A DNA stretch of 64,000 nucleotides, from positions 1 through 64,000 of the forward strand of contig CADASP010000020.1 in assembly GCA_902790625.1 (NCBI GenBank), read 5' to 3'. The position numbers and the translations under genes were made by a program. The DNA comes from an uncultured Prevotellaceae bacterium. Its GTDB lineage: Bacteria; Bacteroidota; Bacteroidia; Bacteroidales; Bacteroidaceae. A model generated the notes under the pieces. That model had not been told where the DNA came from, did no database searches, and saw only the letters and a program-made list of their open reading frames with translations. Shown here in pieces: positions 49,191-57,700 of this stretch. Position 1 is the first letter of the stretch, and the number at the start of each line of letters is the position of its first letter.

Positions 49191-49901
49191 TTAGTTTTCC
49201 TTTACGATAGGGTAGAGTTCAATGAATTCTCCCTGATGGTTCTGTCCGTCGTTGATGAGTGCGGCCATCTTCTGGCCCACCGTCTCTATGTCGTGGAAGC
49301 CAGGCAGCGCCATGTTGCCGTTGAGGTCGGTGGTGGTGGGGCCAGGGTGCACGGAGAAAATCTCCACGGGGGTGCCGTCCTGCTGAAACTCCATAGCCAT
49401 CACGCCCATCATGGCATTCTGTGCAGCCTTGCTGGCTACGTAGGCCAACGGATGCCAGTAGGGGCTGATGTCGGAGGGGACGGTGACGTTGACGATTCGA
49501 CCCTTGTTCTTCGCCAGCAATGGCAACAGACCTTTGGTGAGCGCAAAAGTGCCGATGAAGTTCACGTCGATGGTGGCCTTGATGTCGCTCAGCGACGTGT
49601 CGCCACTCGCTACGCTCATGTCGCCGGGGATGCCCGCATTGTTCACCAACAGCGAGAGTTCGGGATATTGCTCGGCGATGGCTTGGGCGGCCGACTCGAT
49701 GCCGACGAGGTCGGTCAACTCGATGTTCACCCATCCAAGGACGTCTATGCCCAGCGCCTTCAGCTGGTTGATGGCCTGCTGGGCGCGCTCTTCATTGCGT
49801 GCACCCACAATCACCTGCCAGCCACTCAGTCCGAGGTGCTTGGCGATGCCGAAACCTATTCCCTTGTTGGCGCCGGTGACCAATGCTGTCTTCTTCATCA
49901 T
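49191..49901 (-). CDS. Short-chain dehydrogenase/reductase
   Basis: The start at 49901 ([18 protein letters not shown]) replaces a longer frame that begins in repeat DNA. The 236-residue SDR has the cofactor motif [15 protein letters not shown], and YVASK as YxxxK active site, with [10 protein letters not shown] after it. Similarity is to carbonyl-reductase-like classical SDRs; the substrate is unknown. It is cotranscribed with cysK, though a functional link is not evident. Confidence 0.92.
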   Translation of the reverse strand: MMKKTALVTGANKGIGFGIAKHLGLSGWQVIVGARNEERAQQAINQLKALGIDVLGWVNIELTDLVGIESAAQAIAEQYPELSLLVNNAGIPGDMSVASGDTSLSDIKATIDVNFIGTFALTKGLLPLLAKNKGRIVNVTVPSDISPYWHPLAYVASKAAQNAMMGVMAMEFQQDGTPVEIFSVHPGPTTTDLNGNMALPGFHDIETVGQKMAALINDGQNHQGEFIELYPIVKEN

Positions 49902-49914
49902 GCTTTTGTTTTTT

Positions 49915-50064
49915 TTTATGGAGTTGCTGGAGTGTTGGAGTTGTAGGAGTGTAGACAATAGTTCTGCATCATGTCATCCTCTGACAACAAAACTATCTGT
50001 CATCCTCTGACAACAAAACTATCGTCTGCAACTCCTGCAACTCCTGTAACTCCTGCTACTCCAA
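49915..50064. repeat. Inverted pair of GGAGTTGTA word arrays with a tandem 26-bp centre
   Basis: Left words GGAGTTGCT, GGAGTGTT, GGAGTTGTA. Right words TGCAACTCC (twice), TGTAACTCC, TGCTACTCC at period 9. The centre holds TCATCCTCTGACAACAAAAC twice in tandem within a 26-bp unit. It lies in the leader of the SDR-cysK transcript. Confidence 0.88.
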
Positions 50065-50109
50065 ATCATTTCTATGAATAATGTACTTAAAGATGTTCGC
50101 AAATTGTAT

Positions 50110-50118
50110 GCAAAGGTA
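50110..50118 (-). promoter_or_regulatory. Promoter -7 element of SDR-cysK
   Basis: Minus-strand TACCTTTGC, full match, about 210 bp before the SDR start, leaving a long leader occupied by the inverted word arrays. Confidence 0.55.
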
Positions 50119-50162
50119 CGAATTCTATCTTGTTTATTTCTTCTTTTTGCCGTTTTTCTTTT

Positions 50163-51455
50163 TCAAATCTTGTCCAAAGCTTGTGCCAGGTCGTCGATGA
50201 TGTCGTCGATGTGCTCCGTGCCGATGCTCAGGCGCACGGTCGAAGGCGTGATGTGCTGCTCGGCCAGCTCTTCGGGCGAGAGTTGCGAGTGGGTGGTGGT
50301 GTAGGGATGAATCACCAGGCTCTTCACGTCGGCCACGTTGGCCAGGAGCGAGAAAATCTGCAAGGCATCGATGAATTTCCAGGCCTCTTCCTGTCCGCCC
50401 TTGATCTCGAAAGTGAAGATCGAGGCACCGCCATTGGGGAAATACTTTTGATAGAGCTGGTGGTCGTGGTGGCTCTCCAGGGCAGGATGGTTCACCTTGG
50501 CCACCTTCGGGTGATGGGCCAGGAAGTCGACCACCTTCAGGGCGTTCTCCACATGGCGCTCCACGCGCAGGCTCAGCGTTTCAACTCCCTGCAAGAGGAT
50601 GAAGGCGTTGAAGGGCGAGATGGCAGCGCCGGTGTCGCGCAGGATGACGGCACGGATGCGGGTGACGTAGGCCGCAGCACCCACGGCGTCGGCAAAGACG
50701 ATGCCATGATACGAGGGGTCGGGCTGGGCCAGCGTGGGGAACTTGTCGGGGTCTGCCTTCCAATCGAACTTGCCGCCATCTACGATGACACCGCCTAAAG
50801 AGGTGCCGTGGCCGCCCAGGAACTTGGTGGCGGAGTGCACCACGATGTCGGCACCGTGCTCCAGCGGGCGAATCAGATAGGGCGTGCCAAACGTGTTGTC
50901 GACGATGAAGGGGATTCCGTGCTTGTGGGCCACGGCGGCCACACCCTCCAGGTCGAGCACGTCGGAGTTGGGGTTGCCGAAGGTCTCGGCATATACTACT
51001 TTTGTGTTGGGCTTGATGGCGGCTTCGAGCGCGGCGAGGTCGTTCACGTTCACGATGGTGTTGGTGATGCCCTGCGTCGACAGCGTGTGGGTAATCAGGT
51101 TGTAGGAACCTCCGTAGAGGTTGTCGGCGGCTACGATATGGTCGCCAGTCTGCACGATGTTCTGCAGGGCGTAGGTGATGGCGGCGGCACCAGAGGCAAC
51201 AGCCAAGCCTGCCACGCCTCCCTCAAGGGCTGCGACGCGATCCTCGAACACGCCCTGCGTGGAGTTGGTCAGACGGCCATAGATGTTGCCAGCGTCGCGC
51301 AGACCGAAGCGGTCGGCGGCATGCTGCGAATTGCGAAACACGTACGACGTGGTCTGATAGATGGGCACTGCGCGTGAGTCGGTGGCGGGGTCAGCCTGCT
51401 CTTGGCCTACATGGAGTTGCAGCGTCTCGAAACGGTAGTTCTTCTTTGTACTCAT
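50163..51455 (-). CDS. metY: O-acetylhomoserine sulfhydrylase
   Basis: A PLP-dependent Cys/Met metabolism enzyme that makes homocysteine from O-acetylhomoserine and sulfide. I start at 51455 ([18 protein letters not shown]); an ATG 6 bases upstream is possible. Motifs: [40 protein letters not shown] with PLP Lys211, and the C-terminal [16 protein letters not shown]. Length and the long substrate loop favour MetY over MetB. Confidence 0.95.
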   Translation of the reverse strand: MSTKKNYRFETLQLHVGQEQADPATDSRAVPIYQTTSYVFRNSQHAADRFGLRDAGNIYGRLTNSTQGVFEDRVAALEGGVAGLAVASGAAAITYALQNIVQTGDHIVAADNLYGGSYNLITHTLSTQGITNTIVNVNDLAALEAAIKPNTKVVYAETFGNPNSDVLDLEGVAAVAHKHGIPFIVDNTFGTPYLIRPLEHGADIVVHSATKFLGGHGTSLGGVIVDGGKFDWKADPDKFPTLAQPDPSYHGIVFADAVGAAAYVTRIRAVILRDTGAAISPFNAFILLQGVETLSLRVERHVENALKVVDFLAHHPKVAKVNHPALESHHDHQLYQKYFPNGGASIFTFEIKGGQEEAWKFIDALQIFSLLANVADVKSLVIHPYTTTHSQLSPEELAEQHITPSTVRLSIGTEHIDDIIDDLAQALDKI

Positions 51456-51535
51456 AATCATTTGTTTTTTTGGTGGTTTGGTTTTCTTGTTGTTTGGTCG
51501 TTTGGAGAAGTTACCGATGGTTGTAGGTGATTTTC

Positions 51536-51640
51536 CTAAACGACTTATCTCCTAAACGACCAAACGACTAATCTCCTAAACGACTAATTGACTAATCTCC
51601 TAAACGACTAAACGACTAATCTCCTAAACGACTAATTGAC
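51536..51640. repeat. TAAACGAC word array, period 8
   Basis: Eleven or more units of 8 nt (TAAACGAC, CAAACGAC, TAATCTCC, TAATTGAC) in a regular pattern. Inverse words (GTTTGGTCGTTTGGAGA) lie at about 51491-51507. It occupies the leader of metY. Confidence 0.9.
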
Positions 51641-51643
51641 GGT

Positions 51644-51652
51644 GCAAAGTTA
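51644..51652 (-). promoter_or_regulatory. Promoter -7 element of metY
   Basis: Minus-strand TAACTTTGC, full match, about 190 bp upstream of metY with the word array in the leader. Confidence 0.6.
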
Positions 51653-51680
51653 CTAACTTTGGAAATATCTACCAAATTTC

Positions 51681-51712
51681 TTGCAAGAATCAGAAAATAT
51701 GCCTAAATTTGC
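51681..51712 (+). promoter_or_regulatory. Promoter of the Lrp/AsnC regulator
   Basis: TAAATTTGC (51704-51712) with TTGC about 19 nt upstream. It is divergent from the metY promoter, the two -7 boxes being about 50 bp apart, so one regulator site could control both. Confidence 0.65.
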
Positions 51713-51780
51713 AGCCGAGAAAGAAAATCTTTCCGATGAAGGCTTTTCTGAAACGTCTGAACAGAATAAAAATCTAAACG

Positions 51781-52245
51781 ATGGCAGAAATCTTAGACGA
51801 AACCGATTTGCTGATACTCAAAACGCTGCAAAAAAACGCAAAGTTGACCACAAAAGAGTTGGCCGACGCCGTTCATCTGACCCCCACGCCTGTGTTTGAG
51901 CGACTAAAACGGTTGGAGAAGAGGGGATACATCAAGAAATACGTCGCCATACTCGATCCTGACAAGCTGGGACAAAGTCTGCTGGTGTTCTGCAAGGTGA
52001 AGCTGAAGCAAATCAACCACGAGATTGCCGATGCCTTCGTGCGACGCATACAGCGCATCCCCGAGGTCATAGAGTGCTACAACACCTCGGGCGCATACGA
52101 TTATTTATTAAAGGTACGCGCACGCGACATGAAGCAATACCAGGAGTTCGTGCTCAACAAGCTGGGCGAGATAGAGAGCCTGGCCTCGATAGAAAGCACC
52201 TTCGTGATGAGCGAAGTGAAGCAGAACTACGGCATCAACATTTAG
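51781..52245 (+). CDS. Lrp/AsnC-family transcriptional regulator
   Basis: A 154-residue regulator with N-terminal winged helix-turn-helix (DETDLLILKTLQKNAKLTTK, PTPVFERLKRLEKRGYIKKY) and a C-terminal RAM ligand-binding domain (IPEVIECYNTSGAYDYLLKV). Members sense amino acids. Its divergent placement beside metY suggests control of methionine or cysteine synthesis, by inference. The start at 51781 is the first family-like Met after the promoter. Confidence 0.94.
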   Translation: MAEILDETDLLILKTLQKNAKLTTKELADAVHLTPTPVFERLKRLEKRGYIKKYVAILDPDKLGQSLLVFCKVKLKQINHEIADAFVRRIQRIPEVIECYNTSGAYDYLLKVRARDMKQYQEFVLNKLGEIESLASIESTFVMSEVKQNYGINI

Positions 52246-52375
52246 TCCGCCACACCTGTCGCGGCAAATGAATAGACGACGGATTAAAAACGGATGATGA
52301 TTGTCCGCATGTGTCGGCACCTGACGCTGAAAGCGTCTGGAATCTTCAAAATTCTTGCATCAAGAAGAAAGAACC

Positions 52376-53131
52376 CTACTCCGCGTCATGACGGCTGGCT
52401 AACCACGCTTCAGCTCGTTGCAGGTCGTCGGGCGTGTCGATGCCGATGGTTTCCACGTTGGTGAGGCCCACTTTGATGCGGAACCCGTTTTGCAGCCACC
52501 GCAGTTGCTCCAGGCTCTCAGCCTTCTCCAGCGGACTCTGCGGCAGCTGGGTGATGGCGTGGAGCACCTCGCGGCGGTAGGCATAGATGCCGAGGTGCTT
52601 GACGAAGGGGAACTGGGCGAGCCACTGGCTGCGCTCGCTGCCGCGCACGAAGGGGATGACGCTGCGGCTGAAGTAGAGGGCATAGCCGTTGACATCGGTG
52701 ACAATCTTGGGCGAGTTGGGGTTCTCCACGGCATCCATCGTCTCGAAGGGCTTGCCAATGGTGCCAATCTGCGTCTGCGGGTCGTCGAGGAAGAGGTGCA
52801 TCAGCGTGTGCAGCTGCGAGGGGTGGATGAAAGGCTCGTCGCCCTGCACGTTGACGACGACGTCGGCATCGGTGCCGATGCGCTGCGCCGCCTCCTCAAT
52901 GCGGTCGGTGCCGCTCTTATGGTCGGAGCGCGTCATCACGCATTGGCCGCCAAAGGCCTCCACAGCTTGGCGGATGCGGTCGTCGTCGGTGGCCACCCAC
53001 GTCGCGATGGACATGCCGCTCACCTGCTCATACACCCGCTGTATCACGGGCATGCCCCCCAGCATGGCCAAGGGCTTGCCGGGAAAGCGCGTCGAAGCAT
53101 AGCGCGCTGGAATGATAGCAATGAATTTCAT
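52376..53131 (-). CDS. kdsB: CMP-KDO synthetase
   Basis: Activates 3-deoxy-manno-octulosonate with CTP for lipopolysaccharide inner core synthesis. The 251-residue protein has AIIPARYASTRFPGKPLAML, ATDDDRI, TRSDHKSGTDRIEEA and VVNVQGDEPFI. It begins 19 bp after the stop of the DUF4353 gene, so it may be carried on the surface-protein transcript. Other kds genes are not in the window. Confidence 0.97.
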   Translation of the reverse strand: MKFIAIIPARYASTRFPGKPLAMLGGMPVIQRVYEQVSGMSIATWVATDDDRIRQAVEAFGGQCVMTRSDHKSGTDRIEEAAQRIGTDADVVVNVQGDEPFIHPSQLHTLMHLFLDDPQTQIGTIGKPFETMDAVENPNSPKIVTDVNGYALYFSRSVIPFVRGSERSQWLAQFPFVKHLGIYAYRREVLHAITQLPQSPLEKAESLEQLRWLQNGFRIKVGLTNVETIGIDTPDDLQRAEAWLASRHDAE

Positions 53132-53150
53132 ATCGCGTACTTTTCACTTT

Positions 53151-54776
53151 TCACTTCTCAATCCCTTTCCTCACGCTGCCGTCGGCCCTCTTCTCGATGC
53201 TGATGCCATGCCATGTCGAGGTGTGGCGCTGTCCGCTCACGGTGTAGCGTTGAGGCCGCTGGGCAGAGGATGGAAGGGTGGGGGTGTGGATGGCATCGTG
53301 GCTGGCCACCTTCTTCAGCACGATGGGGTGGGTGGGTGTTCCCACCATGGCATCGGCACCAAACGCAATGGGCTGGCTGCTCTCCAGTTCTGTGGTGGTG
53401 CCATCGGCGGCATAGTCGTAGAGACGGAAGCTGACGGGCGTGGCATCGAGGCTGTTGCTATGCACGCGCACCACGCCATAGGAAGCAAGCTGGAACACGC
53501 CATAGCCCACGCAGTCGTTGGCCATGAATGCTCCCACGGCCACATCGTCGTAGGCATCGAGGCGGTGGCCGTCCTCATCCTCCACCACGACATAGACGCT
53601 CATGTCGTACTGGTAGCCAGCGTGCGCCGACACCCACGGCGAGCGCACGGCCATCCACGCGTCGGCCTGATGGGCATCGGTTCCCTTCACATGGTAGGTC
53701 TGGGCTTGTGGACCCATGGCGATGATGCCCACGCTGCCGCCCGTCTGCGTCAGGTCGGCATCCACGCTGACGGCCATGCACTTGTTCACCTCGCCGCTGG
53801 CATCTACATAGTTGCCTCCCGCCACCTCGATGTTGGTGGTGCCGCCGCTGATGTCGAGGAAGCCTCCACCGACGACGGTGGCGTCGGCCTCTTCCTTCTT
53901 GGCCTTGATGCCCTTCGAGCCGTCGCCGCTCACCAGCACCTGGGTGGTGCCGCCACTGATGCTCACGGTGTGGCAGGCGCGGATGGCCTCGCTGTCGGCT
54001 CCGTCGACGCTGATGTTGACAGCCCCACCACTGATGGCCACGATGCTGTCGGCATCGATGGCCGTGGCGCCAGCACCCACGTTGATGCTCAGCGCGCCAC
54101 CACCGATGCGCACGCTGCCATAGTCGTCGGCATCGATGCCGTCGCCCTTCACCGCGTTGATGTTCACCGTGCCGCCCTGCATCAGGAAATAGTTCTTTTC
54201 GGGGTCGGCGATGCCTTTGCCACAGTGGATGCCGTCGGTGACGGCGCCGAGCACGTTGATGAAGCCCGTCGTCTTCTTCAGCTCAATGTACTCCTTGGCG
54301 GCGATGGCATGCTTGGCACGGCCGGTGACGTTGAGCGTGCCACCGCCCTTGAACTCCGGATGGCCCTTGAAGTAGAGCGCGGCCTTCTGTGTGCCGTTCA
54401 CCTTGTCGGTTAGGGTGTTCTCGGTGCCATCCACCAGCTCCACGGCGATGCGCTTGCCGCACTCGATGTCGATGGCCGCTCCTTGCTGGCTGATGAGCGT
54501 GAGGCCTGCCAACTGCAGGGTGAGCTTATAAGAGCCGTTGAGCGTGAAGGAGCCGTTGGCAGAGAGTCCCGACAGGCGGTAGGTGTACTCGCGGTTAGTG
54601 GTGGCCGAGCTCACCTCCACATGTGCGCCGTTGGTGGTATAGGTCACATCGGTCACGCCAGCGGGGATGGTCACGGTGGCACTGTTTGGCCGATAGACGA
54701 TGTCGATGACGTCTTGTGCCCCTGCGGGGCTAAATGCTAAAAGACAGATGATGAATGATGAAAGGATGCGCTTCAT
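53151..54776 (-). CDS. Second Cthe_2159-type (DUF4353) beta-helix protein
   Basis: A 541-residue secreted protein with signal peptide ending SPAGAQ and the same repeat style as the protein at 45514-47373: SGLSANGSFTLNGSYKLTLQ, GTLNVTGRAKHAIAAKEYIE, GDGIDADDYGSVRIGGGALS. It is predicted to bind carbohydrate at the surface. The C-terminal RYTVSGQRHTSTWHGISIEK resembles a sorting tail. It overlaps the CotH giant by 4 bp (ATGA) and should be translated with it. Confidence 0.9.
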   Translation of the reverse strand: MKRILSSFIICLLAFSPAGAQDVIDIVYRPNSATVTIPAGVTDVTYTTNGAHVEVSSATTNREYTYRLSGLSANGSFTLNGSYKLTLQLAGLTLISQQGAAIDIECGKRIAVELVDGTENTLTDKVNGTQKAALYFKGHPEFKGGGTLNVTGRAKHAIAAKEYIELKKTTGFINVLGAVTDGIHCGKGIADPEKNYFLMQGGTVNINAVKGDGIDADDYGSVRIGGGALSINVGAGATAIDADSIVAISGGAVNISVDGADSEAIRACHTVSISGGTTQVLVSGDGSKGIKAKKEEADATVVGGGFLDISGGTTNIEVAGGNYVDASGEVNKCMAVSVDADLTQTGGSVGIIAMGPQAQTYHVKGTDAHQADAWMAVRSPWVSAHAGYQYDMSVYVVVEDEDGHRLDAYDDVAVGAFMANDCVGYGVFQLASYGVVRVHSNSLDATPVSFRLYDYAADGTTTELESSQPIAFGADAMVGTPTHPIVLKKVASHDAIHTPTLPSSAQRPQRYTVSGQRHTSTWHGISIEKRADGSVRKGIEK

Positions 54777-57700
54777 TTCTCTATTTTCAATTTACGATAG
54801 TTCCCATTGCTATATTTCACCATGTAGATGCCTGGTGCCAGCTTGGCGGCGTAGCGGCCCATGAATACGCCGCTGAGGCTGTAGTAGCCCATGGCAGTGG
54901 CCGCTCCCTTGGCGCTGAACGCCATGTCGCCAATGTGGGTGGGTTCCACCAGCACCTCGTCGGCGAGGCTGAGCACCACGGGCTGCTCCACGGTGCCGCT
55001 GATGCCAGGAGTGAAGACGTTGAACGTTGAACGTTGAACGTTGAACGTGGGCTGCGCGTTGTTACTGTTGTCGTTCAACGTTAAACGTTCAACGTTCAAC
55101 GTATAAACGGTTCCGTCGATGCGGTCGATGGCGCGATAGACGAGCGGCTCGCCTCCCTGTCCGTAGGCCGTCAGCCACAGCAGGTTGTCGGCCGTCTTGC
55201 TGAATCCTCGGCACTCGTCGGCGCTATAGGCCAGCAGGGTGAAGCGGTCGGCATCGAGCGGTTGCCCGTCGGCGGTCTGCAGCTGTGCTATCAGGCCCAT
55301 CACATTGGGGTGGGCATGCTTATCGACGCCATAGCGCTGGGCCACGGCATTAGGAGCGCGAAGGCGGCTCATATTCACGGCCACGTCGGGGGCGTTGAAG
55401 CGTAGGCTCTTGAACGAAGCCGACTTGTAGAGGTATCCCTTTCCCGTTTCGAAGGCCGAGAGGGTGCCCGTCCATCCGCTCTTGCCGTAGGTGGCAAATC
55501 CGTCCTGTCCTATCAGCTGGTCGCCCTCTTCCACGGGGCTTCCCTCCAGAGCTGCGGCCAGCGTCTGCATGCCGTTGCAGGGATAGCCTATCCAGTTCCA
55601 GCCCGTTTGCAGGGTCAGCGGCTGCTGGCCTGAGCACTGTGGTGCGTCGCTGTCGAAGGTGTCGGCCTCGCTCATCTGCACCTTATAGAGTTGTCCGGCC
55701 ACCAGCTGGCGCAGTGCGCCGGTCATGCCTAAGCGTTCCTGACGGAGCGCCTCGTACTGCTGACCCACTATGCGCTCGGCATGGCTGCTCAGCTCGTCGA
55801 CGGCGATGGGCGTTTGCAGGATGTGCGATGTCCAGTTCCAGCCCTTTGCCAGTTGCAACTGGAAGGGTGCGGTGTGCGTCTGCATCAGGTCTCGGTCGTG
55901 GCCTACGAGCGAGTCGGAGGTGAGCACGCGGTTGGTGCGCTCGATGGTGGGGCGGGTCATCAGGTAGAAGTCGGCGCCGCCATCGGGGAATCGGCCCACG
56001 CTCTCGTCGCCATGGTGGGCGTTGTAGGCCAGTCCGTCGACGAACGACTGCATGCCAGGATGCTGGTTGAAGTAGCTGCTGTTGTTGGCCACGAAGGCAT
56101 CGCTGCTGCTCACCACCACCATCTGCCCGTCGTCGTTGCCCAGCTTGAAGTTGGCGTGGATTTGCGACTGGCTCTCCAGCTTGTCGGCCCAGAGGATGAG
56201 ATGTCCTCCTGCGGGGATGACCGTGTTGAGCAGGCTGCTCTGCGGTATTTGGAATTTCAGCGGCTCGTCCAGGTCGTCGCTCACGTAGAGTCCTGCTGCG
56301 TCGATGGGCTGGTCGGTGTTGTTGTAGAGTTCCAGCCAGTCGTTGCGCTTGAAGTACTCGTTGGCATAGATGTCGTTGCCGGCGCTCACCTCGTTCACCT
56401 TCACGGGCATGGCCAGCTCGTGCAGCAGCTGGCTGTCGGTGCCGAGCTGCTCGAAGACGGCCGTCAGCGTCAGGTCGCCACGGTGGTCGATGACGAGGTT
56501 GGGCGTGGTGGCCAGCATGGTGCCGTCGGCCTCCTGCCATCCTTTGAATATGTAGCCTTCGGGTGCCGAGGCGGTGAGGGTGCAGGGTGCGAAGAGGGTG
56601 CCGTCGAAGTGTGCCGTTGGTATCACCAGCCCGTTGGCTTGCAGCTGTGCAGCGGCAATGTTGCAGCTCAGTTTGACGCGCTGCGCCGGCGAGCTGATTC
56701 GTGCATTCTGCCAGTTGCGCAGCCCCATCATCATTCGGTCGCGGCGCTCAGCCGTGAGCACCTGCTTCATGTAGTCGGCGGTGGGCTGTGTCGACAGGTC
56801 TTCAAAGGCCAGCGCTGGGTCCATCTCGGCCGAGATGCGGTCGATGATGGCGGTGCAGCGGTCGGGGTCGAAGACGCTGCCGGCCACGATGCTGTAGGCG
56901 TCGATGAACTGTCGGCGGAAGCGGTCGTTGTTGAGCATGTTGAGGAATATCGACACCAGTGGCACATTGCGGTTGTTCATGATGTGCTGGAAGGCGTAGG
57001 TGTCGTAGCGCAGGGCCTGGTCGATGTCGAAGAGCACGATGTGGAACTTGCCGTCCCATCCCTTGAAGGCCTTGCAGTTGTTGCCGGGCCAGTCGTCGCC
57101 TCCGAGGAACATCTGAGTGGCCATATAGTTGATGAACTCGTCGATGTCGACCATGTCGCAAATCTGCTGGTAGACCTTCTCGTTGGCTGCCTGTCGCGAC
57201 AGGTCGCGCCAATGCCAGAAAGCGTCGGCCGAACCCACGTTCACCTCCACGCCGCCTCCCAGTCGCATCTGGTCCATCTCGTCGGTGTCGAGTCCGTAGT
57301 TGCTGTAGCCCATGTGCTTGTTGCTCGGCTCGCGGATGTTGAGCATGCCGATGTACTGTCCGTTGATGAAGGTGTGCACGGGCATGTAGTCCTGGCAGTC
57401 CAGGTGCAGTCCGCTGCTGATGATGATGTTGTGCAGGGCGGCGTCCTTGATGCGGCACAGCAGGTCGTTGCCGCCGTTGCGCACCTGCAGCACCTTGTTG
57501 CGCTGATAGGGCTTGTTGGGGAAGAAGGGGAAGGTGAGATAGCTCTGTCCCTCGTAGAGGCTCTGCGCCTTCAGCTTGAAGTTGTAGGGATACCACGAGC
57601 GGCTCCATCCTCCAAATCGTGTCAGCGCCACCTCCTGGCTGTGCACCGAGTCGCCGCTGGCGGTGATGTAGTTGAAAGCGGCCAGGCGGTCCCAGTCCAT

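Noticed and set aside
51536..51640. Regular 8-nt array considered as a CRISPR or origin iteron cluster
   Set aside because: No spacers, no replication gene nearby, and it resembles the other word arrays.
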